From positions 11,412 through 75,411 of the forward strand of contig CAJUQA010000013.1 of the NCBI GenBank assembly GCA_910588375.1: a stretch of DNA of 64,000 nt, written 5' to 3'. This stretch comes from an uncultured Odoribacter sp. GTDB lineage: Bacteria; Bacteroidota; Bacteroidia; Bacteroidales; Marinifilaceae. Shown here piece after piece: positions 18,357 through 26,568 of the stretch (its first letter is position 1; each line of letters opens with the position of its first letter). A program made the position numbers and the translations under genes. Under the pieces are notes generated by a model. That model did no database searches and was not told where the DNA came from. It saw only the letters and a list, made by a program, of their open reading frames with translations.

Positions 18357-18878
18357 CTATTTTTTTACTTTTCCTCCGCTAATCCAGCGTTTTTTATAGT
18401 AGGTTTCGTCCAATGTGCTGAGACGCACACCGCTGTGGGTCGTGGCATGGATGAAAGTATTGTTTTTCAGAAAAATGCCGACATGGCTGATGGATTTTTT
18501 CGTTTTGGCGGTGTTGAAAAAGACCAAATCACCCGGTCGAAGGGCATTGCGTGAGATTTTCCGGCAATTCTTTTTATACATGCCTGCTACGGTGCGTTCC
18601 AGTTTCTGGTTGTATACTTTCCGGTAGATGTTACACACCAATCCCGAACAGTCTACTCCTTTTGCAGTGTTTCCACCATATTTATAAGGTACTCCCAACC
18701 AACGGGCGGCTTCGGTGTATAAGGGAAGCTGACGATCTTTTTTGGAAATGGGGAAGCCTAATTTTTCAGATAGTTGACCGGTTGCGGAACTTTTACTTAA
18801 ATGACGGTTGCTGCTACACGAACCGAAGAAGAATCCCGCACAGACAATACACAATAAAACAATATTTCTCATAAACAT
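18357..18878 (-). CDS. NlpC/P60 (C40) cell wall peptidase, lipoprotein
   Basis: 173 residues. The lipobox FFFGSC follows a hydrophobic signal; the start could also be the second Met at 18872, which gives a tidier signal peptide. The NlpC/P60 domain has the catalytic Cys in KGVDCSGLVCNIYR and the His in ISHVGIFLKNNTFIHATTHSG's first half, with GDLVFFNT between. The family cleaves D-Glu-mesoDAP stem peptide bonds. It acts at the outer membrane or in the periplasm, and resembles Spr-like monodomain enzymes. Confidence 0.9.
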   Translation of the reverse strand: MFMRNIVLLCIVCAGFFFGSCSSNRHLSKSSATGQLSEKLGFPISKKDRQLPLYTEAARWLGVPYKYGGNTAKGVDCSGLVCNIYRKVYNQKLERTVAGMYKKNCRKISRNALRPGDLVFFNTAKTKKSISHVGIFLKNNTFIHATTHSGVRLSTLDETYYKKRWISGGKVKK

Positions 18879-18889
18879 TCAATCCTCTG

Positions 18890-18897
18890 CAAATATA
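18890..18897 (-). promoter_or_regulatory. -7 box of the NlpC/P60 gene
   Basis: TATATTTG on the minus strand, 12-18 nt before the candidate start codons. The short distance favours the inner start at 18872. Confidence 0.45.
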
Positions 18898-18979
18898 GGA
18901 AAAAGTCGGGAGATTGTCGTTGTCTGTCCTTTCTATTGAGAATATCGCCCTCAGCAATACCGCTCTGTTCAAATTTTAG

Positions 18980-18987
18980 TATTTTTG
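18980..18987 (+). promoter_or_regulatory. -7 box of the acidic orphan gene
   Basis: TATTTTTG, 17 nt before the ATG at 19005. No clear -33 motif. Confidence 0.4.
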
Positions 18988-19004
18988 TACTAAAATAAAT
19001 AGAT

Positions 19005-19418
19005 ATGAATTGGAAAGAAAAATTGGGTGGATATGCGGAAAATGAGGAGATACTTCAGGTGTATGAAGATTGGGGGGAGACGGAGTATCTGAAAGAAGTG
19101 GTAAGCGTGCTGAACCGCTATAATCCCGAATGGAATAAAGAAAAGGAATTGGGCAGTTGGGCGGCTGAATTTATATTGGATTTGCTGGAGGAAACGGAAG
19201 AGGAGTTTGAAGAACTGGGAGAGGAAGGACGTTGTGCCCGTTTTGAGGAGATGGTGGAAGAGCGGTATGAAGATTTCCGTAGTGGTCATCAGTTTGCCCG
19301 CATTAACAATGCCGCCATCCAGGCAGAAGCTGCCGGAGAGCAGGAAAAAGATATACGGGCGGCAGTGGATGCCCGGGGTGAGGATGTAGGATTCCCTGTA
19401 TTTATCTCGATAGAGTAA
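19005..19418 (+). CDS. Acidic protein of unknown function
   Basis: 137 residues, not recognised. It has no signal peptide or membrane segment. It is strikingly acidic: residues 60-90 (LLEETEEEFEELGEEG, then RFEEMVEERYEDF) form a Glu-dense helical stretch likely to be helical hairpins or a coiled coil. The tail ends GFPVFISIE. It is monocistronic, with its own promoter box and a hairpin terminator shared with the convergent carboxyltransferase gene. Codon use looks like that of its neighbours, so it is probably a normal chromosomal gene. Confidence 0.7.
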   Translation: MNWKEKLGGYAENEEILQVYEDWGETEYLKEVVSVLNRYNPEWNKEKELGSWAAEFILDLLEETEEEFEELGEEGRCARFEEMVEERYEDFRSGHQFARINNAAIQAEAAGEQEKDIRAAVDARGEDVGFPVFISIE

Positions 19419-19438
19419 GTCTGTGCAGGATAAAATAA

Positions 19439-19470
19439 AAAATCCATAAGGCCTTTCGACCTTATGGATG
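19439..19470. terminator. Bidirectional terminator, acidic orphan / carboxyltransferase gene
   Basis: ATCCATAAGG pairs with CCTTATGGAT around 19441-19468, with an A run on the left that gives a U tract to minus-strand transcripts. Confidence 0.75.
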
Positions 19471-19490
19471 ATAATAGGAGATGGTCTGTA

Positions 19491-21338
19491 TCAGACTTCG
19501 ATTTCTACTAATTTGGCTCCCGCCTGAACGGATGTACCTTCTTTTACAAAGATACGTTTTACTTTTCCGGCGTAGTCCGAAGCGATGTTGTTTTCCATTT
19601 TCATGGCTTCCAGTATGATGACCGATTGTCCTTTGCTAACGGTGTCTCCCACCTGTACCTGTATTTTGAAAATACTACCCGGCATAGGAGCTTCCACTAC
19701 TTTTCCGGTAATCGGCTCTTCTTTCACTTCCTGATTGGCCTCTTGTTTTACCTCTTCTTCTTTGTGTTCGGCCTGGTAGCGGGCTTCTTTCTGTTTGGTG
19801 AGGAAGTTTTTGGCTACCTGGGGGAAGAGTTCGAGCAGCAGGACTTCTTTTTCGTTTTCAGCCAGTTTTACGCCTCCCGCTTCCGGTAAGGTCGGGTTGG
19901 GCTGCATCTGGTATTTAGAGGTGTCGTAAGGAGTTTCTTCACGTGTACCGGCAATTTTCAGACGGAATTCCGGATTTACGGGTACCGGAGTCTTGCCGTA
20001 TTCGCCTTTCACCAAGTTGACGAACTGATTGGATACATTGCTGTACATCGGTTTGCCGGCTTTGAGGTCCAGAGCGCAGTTGACGGCTTGTGCTCCTACA
20101 ATCTGGCTCGTTGGAGTTACCAACGGAGGAAGACCTGCTGCCAGACGTACTGTCGGAATCAATTCCATGGCTTTTTCCAGAATGTCCATAGAGTTCAGTT
20201 GTTTCAACTGGGCTACCATGTTGCTGTACATACCTCCCGGAACCTCGGCTTTTTTCACCAGTTCGTTGGGTTTCGGAAAATTGAAATACGCTTCGATGGC
20301 ATGACAAGCACTCAGCAATGCTTCTTCATTGTTGTTGCGGGCAGCTTCGATGGCGTTGTCAAATTCTTTATCGATGTTTGCGGGCAACGTGTCTGTCAAC
20401 GGATTGAACGGATTCGGGAATTGCTTGGTGGCATCCACGGCTTCCAGTTCTTTCCGGATACCGTATAGTTCCTGGTTGATTTTGGCAACGGCTTCCATAT
20501 TGATGTCCAGTTCAATGCCCAATTTCTTACAGAAGATGTATACCAGTTCGATAGCGGGAGCGCCCGTACCGCCGGCAAAGTTCCAGATGTTGGTGTCCAC
20601 CACGTCCACGCCTTTGATGATAGCCATCAATACGGCCCCCAAGCCGTAGCCGGGAGTACAATGGGTGTGGAAATCGATGGGGATGGAAAGATGTTTTTTG
20701 AATAACGGAATTAATTCAGCAATTCTCGACGGCTGAATCAATCCGCTCATGTCTTTGATAGTAATCATGTCGGCTCCCAATGCAGCCATTTGCTTGGCTT
20801 TGTCTAAGAAATATTCGTTGGTGAATACGGGAGCCGGATTTTTCTTGCCTTTGAGTTTATCGAAGAAACTAAGTTTCGGATATTTGGGGTCAATCGTGTA
20901 ACATACGGCACAATCCGCCATACCGCCGTATTGTTTTACATATTTCACGGTTGATTTTACGTTGTTAACATCGTTCAGTGCGTCGAATATACGCATGATG
21001 CCCAAACCGGATTCAATGGAATTGCGGCAGAAACCGTCGATGATTTCATCCGTATAAGGTGCATAACCGAATAAATTACGGCCCCGGGATAAAGCTGTCA
21101 GCTTGGACACATCGCCAACGGCAGCTTTGATTTTTTCCAGACGATCCCACGGATTTTCATTCAGATAGCGCATTACGGAGTCGGGCACTGCACCGCCCCA
21201 TACTTCCATTGCATAGAAGTTTGCATCTTTGTAATAAGGTAATACCCGGTCGATTTGTTGCTGGGTCATTCGGGTGGCGAATGAAGACTGCTGTCCGTCA
21301 CGAAGGGTAAGATCCCGGATTAAAAGTTTTTGTGCCAT
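19491..21338 (-). CDS. oadA: Biotin-dependent carboxyltransferase subunit (OadA / pyruvate carboxylase subunit B type)
   Basis: 615 residues. The N-terminal carboxyltransferase TIM barrel shows LRDGQQSSFATRM, GAVPDSVMRYLNENPWDRL and, for metal and substrate, TIKDMSGL and IDFHTHCTPG. The PYC_OADA domain follows, then a linker rich in Glu/Lys and a C-terminal biotinyl domain with EAMKMEN about 35 residues before the end. It moves a carboxyl group between biotin and oxaloacetate/pyruvate. No biotin carboxylase or membrane beta/gamma decarboxylase gene is adjacent, so the direction (anaplerotic carboxylation or Na+-coupled decarboxylation) cannot be decided here. Confidence 0.9.
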   Translation of the reverse strand: MAQKLLIRDLTLRDGQQSSFATRMTQQQIDRVLPYYKDANFYAMEVWGGAVPDSVMRYLNENPWDRLEKIKAAVGDVSKLTALSRGRNLFGYAPYTDEIIDGFCRNSIESGLGIMRIFDALNDVNNVKSTVKYVKQYGGMADCAVCYTIDPKYPKLSFFDKLKGKKNPAPVFTNEYFLDKAKQMAALGADMITIKDMSGLIQPSRIAELIPLFKKHLSIPIDFHTHCTPGYGLGAVLMAIIKGVDVVDTNIWNFAGGTGAPAIELVYIFCKKLGIELDINMEAVAKINQELYGIRKELEAVDATKQFPNPFNPLTDTLPANIDKEFDNAIEAARNNNEEALLSACHAIEAYFNFPKPNELVKKAEVPGGMYSNMVAQLKQLNSMDILEKAMELIPTVRLAAGLPPLVTPTSQIVGAQAVNCALDLKAGKPMYSNVSNQFVNLVKGEYGKTPVPVNPEFRLKIAGTREETPYDTSKYQMQPNPTLPEAGGVKLAENEKEVLLLELFPQVAKNFLTKQKEARYQAEHKEEEVKQEANQEVKEEPITGKVVEAPMPGSIFKIQVQVGDTVSKGQSVIILEAMKMENNIASDYAGKVKRIFVKEGTSVQAGAKLVEIEV

Positions 21339-21373
21339 AAATTATCGTGTTTAGTTATATTGTTTTGTTTTTA

Positions 21374-21381
21374 CAAACTTA
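21374..21381 (-). promoter_or_regulatory. -7 box of the carboxyltransferase gene
   Basis: TAAGTTTG on the minus strand, 36 nt before the start codon. TTTG occurs 23 nt further upstream, a longer gap than usual. Confidence 0.4.
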
Positions 21382-21527
21382 TTAAATAAAGTAATATCCT
21401 GTATCAAATTCAAAGAAAATTATAGAAATAAATCGCTATTTGTTTTTCGCGGGCGGTATCCGGTTTTAATTTAAAAGTAAATATCGACTTTTTGGATTAT
21501 TTCTTTCTTTTATAACGTTTGATTGGC

Positions 21528-21535
21528 TATGTTTG
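21528..21535 (+). promoter_or_regulatory. -7 box of coaD
   Basis: TATGTTTG. A start near 21541 leaves a leader of about 60 nt and excludes a coaD start at 21519. Confidence 0.45.
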
Positions 21536-21602
21536 TGAACTTAAAAATATGAATTGGAATCCGGGAGAGCGAAATGGCCCGGAGATATTACTGGAAACAA
21601 TT

Positions 21603-22097
21603 ATGGAAAGAATAGCCGTATTCCCGGGTTCTTTTGACCCTTTCACCGTCGGACACGAAGAGATTGTCAACCGGGGATTGAAGTTGTTTGATAAGATTAT
21701 TATTGCCGTCGGAGTCAATGCCTTGAAGAAGGAGTTTCTGGAGGTGTACTGCCGGGTGGAGTTGATAAAAAAGGTGTTCCGGCATACAGACCGGGTGGAA
21801 GTGGCCGCTTATTCGGGATTGACAGTGGATTTTTGTAAAGAGAGGAAAGCCCATGCCATCATCCGGGGACTGAGGACGGCGGCCGATTTTGAGTATGAAC
21901 GTGCTGTCGGACAGGCCAACAGGGCGATGGATGCCGAAGTAGAAACCGTATTTATTCTGACTTCAACCGTTCATACCTTTATCAGTTCTACGATTGTGAG
22001 GAATGTCTATATGAATGGTGGAAATGTGGACCAGTTCCTGCCCGCCAAGTTGTCCACTGCCGATTTGCGGAAGTGTGAAGAAACTTTTAGAAAATAA
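21603..22097 (+). CDS. coaD: Pantetheine-phosphate adenylyltransferase
   Basis: 164 residues. It adenylates 4'-phosphopantetheine, the penultimate step of coenzyme A synthesis. The nucleotidyltransferase motif GSFDPFTVGHEEI begins at residue 8, HAIIRGLRTAADFEYE is the phosphopantetheine loop, and ISSTIVR closes the active site. I chose the ATG at 21603 because MERIAVFPGSFDP is the family's canonical N-terminus. Ten nt separate its stop from the serine hydrolase start. Confidence 0.95.
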   Translation: MERIAVFPGSFDPFTVGHEEIVNRGLKLFDKIIIAVGVNALKKEFLEVYCRVELIKKVFRHTDRVEVAAYSGLTVDFCKERKAHAIIRGLRTAADFEYERAVGQANRAMDAEVETVFILTSTVHTFISSTIVRNVYMNGGNVDQFLPAKLSTADLRKCEETFRK

Positions 22098-22107
22098 AGA
22101 TACGTTT

Positions 22108-23265
22108 ATGAGAAAACAAAGAAGAATACCCCGCTGGCAGCAAATCACTTCCGCCATATTGTTTTTGGTGGCACTTGCCTTTTTGGTGATGCCCGTGTAT
22201 ATTCGAGAGGCATTGATTCATTGGTATCCAGATATTTCCGATACCTATCTGTTTGAATCGAACGTGGTGGCAAAAGCGGATAGCTGCTGGGAGTGGCCGG
22301 AAGCACGGCAATACAACCGGTACAGGCTGGACGCTGCGGACAGTGCCTATTTGGATGAGTACGGCACTGTGGCTTTTCTGGTTATCCGGAATGACAGTAT
22401 CGTGTATGAGGAGTATCGGGATAGCTGGACTCCGTACACTCTTTCCAATCTGTTTTCCGCTACGAAGAGTATTGTCGGCCTGTTGGTAGGAATTGCTCTC
22501 GATGAGGGATATATCAAGAGTCTGGATGATAAGGTAAGTGTTTATTTGCCAGAATTTCGGGAAGGCAGGAAATCGGAACTTACGGTTCGGAACCTGCTGA
22601 CCATGAGTTCCGGATTGAATTGGGACGAGGCTTATACCAGTCTGTTTTCCAAAACGACACAGGCATATTATGGCGATAATATCCGGGAATTGGTGATGAA
22701 TCTGGACGTCATGGAGGATCCCGGGAAACACTATTCGTATAAGAGCGGAGATACCCAGGTTTTGTCCTTGCTTTTGGAGGCGGCGACCGGAACGACAGTC
22801 AGCGATTACGCACAGGAAAAATTGTGGCGTCCGATGCAAGCCTGTACCGATGCTTTATGGAACCTCGACCGAAAAGGAGGGGATGAGAAGGCTTATTGCT
22901 GTTTTAATACCACGGCGCGCGATGTGGCGCGTTTTGCCCGTTTGATTCTTCGCAACGGAGATTGGAACGGCCGCCAACTGATTTCAGCCGCCTATATGGA
23001 AGAGGCTGTTTCTCCGGCTGCCTATCTGGAAAATGAGTTCGGTGACGGACCGTTGAATTATTATGGTTTTCAGATTTGGATTATGCACTATCGGGGAATG
23101 GAGTTCCCGGCATTCCGGGGATTGGGCGGACAGTATATTTTTGCAATCCCTCAGAAAAATGCGATAGTGGTACGGTTGGGACATAAACGGAGTGATGTTT
23201 ATGACCGGGAAATGACTATCGATATAAAGCGGTATTTGGATATAGCTTTCAAGATATTGGAATGA
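22108..23265 (+). CDS. Serine hydrolase of the class C beta-lactamase family
   Basis: 385 residues with an N-terminal membrane helix (ITSAILFLVALAFLVMPVYI) that probably anchors it in the inner membrane facing the periplasm. The SxxK nucleophile motif is FSATKSIVG near residue 115; HYSYKSGD may supply the Tyr of the YxN motif, and GLGGQYIFAIP lies where the HxG/KTG strand would be. Such proteins act as DD-peptidases, esterases or amide hydrolases, so the substrate is unknown. The ATG at 22108 is preferred because longer versions run into coaD. Confidence 0.85.
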   Translation: MRKQRRIPRWQQITSAILFLVALAFLVMPVYIREALIHWYPDISDTYLFESNVVAKADSCWEWPEARQYNRYRLDAADSAYLDEYGTVAFLVIRNDSIVYEEYRDSWTPYTLSNLFSATKSIVGLLVGIALDEGYIKSLDDKVSVYLPEFREGRKSELTVRNLLTMSSGLNWDEAYTSLFSKTTQAYYGDNIRELVMNLDVMEDPGKHYSYKSGDTQVLSLLLEAATGTTVSDYAQEKLWRPMQACTDALWNLDRKGGDEKAYCCFNTTARDVARFARLILRNGDWNGRQLISAAYMEEAVSPAAYLENEFGDGPLNYYGFQIWIMHYRGMEFPAFRGLGGQYIFAIPQKNAIVVRLGHKRSDVYDREMTIDIKRYLDIAFKILE

Positions 23266-23284
23266 AAATTCCTGTCGGGATATA

Positions 23285-23322
23285 AAAAACCGGAAGAGTG
23301 CATTGAATCTCTTCCGGTTTTA
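23285..23322. terminator. Bidirectional terminator between the serine hydrolase and glyA
   Basis: AAAACCGGAAGAG pairs with CTCTTCCGGTTTT around 23287-23321; the genes converge. Confidence 0.9.
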
Positions 23323-23340
23323 TTTGTTTCGTTGGAATGG

Positions 23341-24621
23341 TTACCAGGCGAACATGGGGCGCGGATTCATCATGGCATTGACTTCTTTCTTCACCTGTGC
23401 GATGGTGTTTTCATCGTCAATGTTGGACAATATCCTGTCAATCATGTCTACAATAACCTCCATGTCACTTTCTTTCAGTCCACGGGTGGTTATGGCCGGT
23501 GTCCCCACGCGGATACCGGATGTCTGGAAAGGAGAGCGGCTGTCGAAAGGCACCATGTTTTTGTTGATGGTGATGTCGGCTTTCACTAAAGTGTTTTCCG
23601 CTTTTTTGCCTGTCAGTTCCGGAAATTTTGTGCGTAGGTCTATCAGCATGCAATGGTTGTCTGTTCCTCCCGACACAACTTTGTATCCTTTGTCCATAAA
23701 GGCCTTGGCCATGACTTTGGCATTTTTCTGTACCTGCTTGGCATATTCCAGATAGGAGTCGGAAAGAGCTTCATTGAACGCTACGGCCTTGGCAGCGATG
23801 ATATGTTCCAACGGACCGCCCTGTTGTCCGGGGAATACTGCAAAATTGATGACTTGCGACATCATTTTGATTTCTCCTTTCGGTGTGGTCAAGCCCCACG
23901 GATTTTGGAAATCTTTCGGGAGCAGAATCATTCCTCCCCGCGGACCGCGCAAGGTTTTGTGGGTGGTGGTGGTGACAATGTGACAATAATCGAAAGGATT
24001 GTTCAAAAGGCCTTTGGCAATCAGTCCGGCGGGATGTGCCATGTCATACATCAATAGTGCCCCCACTTTGTCGGCAATTTCGCGCATGCGCTTGTAGTCC
24101 CAGTCTCTGGAATAAGCGGAAGCACCAGCTACAATCATTTTGGGTTTATGTTCCAAGGCCAGCTTTTCCATTTCGTCGTAGTCTACCAATCCGGTGTCCT
24201 CTTTTACATGGTAGGCTATCGGGTGGTAGTTGATTCCCGACAGGTTGACGGGAGAGCCGTGTGACAGGTGTCCTCCGTGGGCCAAATCGAGCCCTAAATA
24301 TGTGTCACCGGGTTTCATGCAGGCGAAGAATACGGCTGCATTGGCCTGGGCTCCGGAATGAGGCTGTACGTTGGCATATTCAGCTCCGAACAGTTTGCAG
24401 GCCCGGTCAATGGCCAGTTGTTCCGATTGGTCCACAATCTGGCAGCCACCATAATAACGGGCTCCGGGATAACCTTCCGCGTATTTGTTTGTCATGCAGG
24501 AACCCATCGCCTGCATCACTTCATCACTGACAAAATTTTCAGAGGCAATCAGCTCAATGCCTTCTTTCTGACGTTGGCATTCCTGGGCAATCAAATCAAA
24601 GATTTTAGTATCTCTTTCCAT
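23341..24621 (-). CDS. glyA: Serine hydroxymethyltransferase
   Basis: 426 residues. This PLP enzyme interconverts serine and glycine and supplies one-carbon units to tetrahydrofolate. Diagnostic segments are IELIASENFVSDEVMQAMGS near the N-terminus, EGYPGARYYGGC, YDMAHPAGLIAKG and the PLP lysine in TTTTHKTLRGPRGG. Length is standard. Monocistronic, with a full consensus promoter and a shared terminator. Confidence 0.97.
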   Translation of the reverse strand: MERDTKIFDLIAQECQRQKEGIELIASENFVSDEVMQAMGSCMTNKYAEGYPGARYYGGCQIVDQSEQLAIDRACKLFGAEYANVQPHSGAQANAAVFFACMKPGDTYLGLDLAHGGHLSHGSPVNLSGINYHPIAYHVKEDTGLVDYDEMEKLALEHKPKMIVAGASAYSRDWDYKRMREIADKVGALLMYDMAHPAGLIAKGLLNNPFDYCHIVTTTTHKTLRGPRGGMILLPKDFQNPWGLTTPKGEIKMMSQVINFAVFPGQQGGPLEHIIAAKAVAFNEALSDSYLEYAKQVQKNAKVMAKAFMDKGYKVVSGGTDNHCMLIDLRTKFPELTGKKAENTLVKADITINKNMVPFDSRSPFQTSGIRVGTPAITTRGLKESDMEVIVDMIDRILSNIDDENTIAQVKKEVNAMMNPRPMFAW

Positions 24622-24652
24622 TGGAATATAGTTTTTAGTATGAATTTTTCTT

Positions 24653-24683
24653 CAAATTTAGGAGATTCCTTGTACTTAACAAA
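24653..24683 (-). promoter_or_regulatory. Consensus promoter of glyA
   Basis: On the minus strand TTTG (24680-24683), exactly 19 nt, then TAAATTTG (24653-24660), 31 nt before the start codon. Confidence 0.85.
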
Positions 24684-24723
24684 CTTTTGCAGACAATTAC
24701 TTTTCCCTTTTTTGATTTTTATC

Positions 24724-24731
24724 TACTTTTG
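24724..24731 (+). promoter_or_regulatory. -7 box of the small membrane protein gene
   Basis: TACTTTTG, 27 nt before the ATG at 24759. The -33 position is T-rich without a full TTTG. Confidence 0.45.
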
Positions 24732-24758
24732 GCAGGAATCTTAAAAACGTATAAAACT

Positions 24759-25202
24759 ATGGAAAATCCTTTTGAAGAAGAGAAACAACAGAATAAACGC
24801 CCTGTTTTTCTGACTGTATTGTGTATTCTGACTTTTATAGGTGCGGGCTTTGCTATCCTGTCCGAATTGGTTGTATTGTTTTTGCCTTCTTCCTTTATGG
24901 AGGGCATGCAAGTTCAATTTGCCGATATGCTGGGAGAAGAGAAAGCGGAGGAAATGGTCGCTTCTTTTGTGCTGCAAAGTAGATTGGCGCCTTATCAGTT
25001 GGTACTTAGTATTCTGAGTCTGACAGGAGCTATCATGATGTTTCAACTGAAACGGATAGGTTTCTATCTGTATACCTTGGCACAGGTGTTGCTTGTTGTG
25101 CTTCCCGGTCTGATCGGCGGGCAGTGGGCTATTCTCGGGGCTGCGTTTTGGGCTATTTTGTTCATTGTGCTTTATGCTGTCAATTTGAAGAATATGAAAT
25201 AA
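24759..25202 (+). CDS. Small four-helix membrane protein of unknown function
   Basis: 147 residues. An acidic cytoplasmic N-terminus (MENPFEEEKQQNKR) leads into about four hydrophobic segments: VFLTVLCILTFIGAGFAIL, LVLSILSLTGAIMMF, FYLYTLAQVLLVVLPGLIGG and AILGAAFWAILFIVLYAV. Between the first and second is an amphipathic loop with EEKAEEMVASFV. No catalytic motif is seen. I start at 24759 because the predicted promoter lies downstream of the earlier Met codon at 24687. Divergent from glyA; no functional link is evident. Confidence 0.75.
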   Translation: MENPFEEEKQQNKRPVFLTVLCILTFIGAGFAILSELVVLFLPSSFMEGMQVQFADMLGEEKAEEMVASFVLQSRLAPYQLVLSILSLTGAIMMFQLKRIGFYLYTLAQVLLVVLPGLIGGQWAILGAAFWAILFIVLYAVNLKNMK

Positions 25203-25302
25203 CCTGTCGGTTCTTCTGCTTCCGAAAGCTGTTAACTGCTGTGTCAGCAAACGGAGTTTATGAAAGGCATCAATAATTGCCAGAATGGTACAGGTGCATA
25301 AA

Positions 25303-25337
25303 CAAAGCTGCCGGAATTATTCCGGCAGCTTTATTTT
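25303..25337. terminator. Bidirectional terminator before the DUF4468-flavin reductase gene
   Basis: AAAGCTGCCGGAAT pairs with ATTCCGGCAGCTTT almost without a loop; T-rich on the right and A-rich on the left. Confidence 0.85.
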
Positions 25338-25348
25338 GTGTATAGATA

Positions 25349-26488
25349 TTATTTGACCCAAACGTTGAGGATTTCGCCGATATACATTTTGTGCATCGGT
25401 TTGCCGCTCCATTCGGCGCGGAGGGTTTCGTTGCCGAGGGATTCGGGGATGAGTGATTGGGATACCAGTTTGCGGCATTCGATAATTAGCCAAGCTTCGG
25501 AAAATGCTGGGGAGCCGTTGGGAGTAACTATTGGCGTGAGTCCGCTTTCTTTGATTTTGTCCGTGTCTTTGCCTGAATGGCTACCGCAATACTTCAGTAC
25601 GTCGCGGTAGGCTTCTGTATAGAAAGTGAGGGTGTAGGTATCCTCTTTTTCCATGAACTGGTAAGTGTAGCGTGCCGGGTTGATGAAGCAGAAGGTAACG
25701 GGTTTGTTATACAAATGTCCCAGGCCACCCCAGCTTGCTGTCATGGTGTTGAAACGGTCGGCGGTGCCGGCGGTAATCAGCATCCAATCCTGTGATAACA
25801 GCCGGATGATGTTTCCCGGGATTTGTTCCGGGGAGATTTGTTTGAATCCTTGCAGAGGGGCAGGTGTTACCGGAGTGGATGTTGCCATTGGGATAGCTGC
25901 TGAAGGATGAACGGGCGCCGGTGTAGGGGTTGGCGTTTTTGCTGCCGGATTGATGGCTGTTTGCAGTCCAGAAAACAATCTTTCTACTAAGTCGATGGTG
26001 TGGGTACGGAATTTTCCCGGTTGCCGGATGAGTTTGTTTTTGTTTTTATAGAGGGCGTTGGCATCGGTAATTGTGTTTTCAGCCGTGAGGTTTTCTCCTT
26101 CATAGAGGTAATTGATAGAGATGATTTTTGCCTCGCATTTGCCGGGAGATGCATGGAGATGCATTTGATAGGTGATTTTCGTGCGGTCGAGGGAAAGTGC
26201 CTTGTCGGCAAATACAAGATATTCCTCTCCCAGACAGGCTAAGTCGCCTTTCTGTATGTTTTCATATAATACGCGGCTTTTAAATTCGTCTTTGCTGACG
26301 AATTGTTGTTCCGCCCATTGTTTGGCGATTTTGAAAATTTGTTCCTGCGAAAGCATGGGGGCTTCGATTGTCTGTGTGAAAATTACTTTCCCGTTGATTT
26401 CGGGCACGGCTCCCCGGAGGTATTTGTCCTCTTCCTGTGCTTGCAGGAAGGAGGGGATACATAGAATAATGAATAAAAGAAGTTTCAT
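25349..26488 (-). CDS. Secreted fusion of a DUF4468-like domain and a flavin reductase-like domain
   Basis: 379 residues from MKLLLFIILCIPSFLQAQ, a clear signal peptide (26488 is preferred over the longer start for this reason). Residues about 20-165 resemble DUF4468, with two Trp/Phe-rich strands (KIAKQWAEQQF, KITYQMHLHA). A Pro/Thr/Ala linker (KTPTPTPAPVHPSA) follows near 180-215. The rest resembles an FMN-binding flavin reductase-like split barrel: DWMLITAGTADRFNTMTASW, KPVTFCFINPARYT and YTLTFY. An exported flavin reductase fold is unusual. It lies just downstream of nqrF, but a terminator and its own promoter separate it. Confidence 0.75.
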   Translation of the reverse strand: MKLLLFIILCIPSFLQAQEEDKYLRGAVPEINGKVIFTQTIEAPMLSQEQIFKIAKQWAEQQFVSKDEFKSRVLYENIQKGDLACLGEEYLVFADKALSLDRTKITYQMHLHASPGKCEAKIISINYLYEGENLTAENTITDANALYKNKNKLIRQPGKFRTHTIDLVERLFSGLQTAINPAAKTPTPTPAPVHPSAAIPMATSTPVTPAPLQGFKQISPEQIPGNIIRLLSQDWMLITAGTADRFNTMTASWGGLGHLYNKPVTFCFINPARYTYQFMEKEDTYTLTFYTEAYRDVLKYCGSHSGKDTDKIKESGLTPIVTPNGSPAFSEAWLIIECRKLVSQSLIPESLGNETLRAEWSGKPMHKMYIGEILNVWVK

Positions 26489-26512
26489 GGATACATAGTT
26501 TTGATGTAAAAA

Positions 26513-26520
26513 CAAAGATA
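26513..26520 (-). promoter_or_regulatory. -7 box of the DUF4468-flavin reductase gene
   Basis: TATCTTTG on the minus strand, 24 nt before the MKLLLF start; this rules out the longer start at 26515. Confidence 0.5.
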
Positions 26521-26532
26521 GGGGACTTCATG

Positions 26533-26562
26533 AAAAAACCTGCCTTTGCAGACAGGTTTTTT
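26533..26562 (-). terminator. Terminator of the nqr operon
   Basis: AAAAAACCTG pairs with CAGGTTTTTT, 7 nt after the nqrF stop. Confidence 0.85.
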
Positions 26563-26568
26563 CATTAT

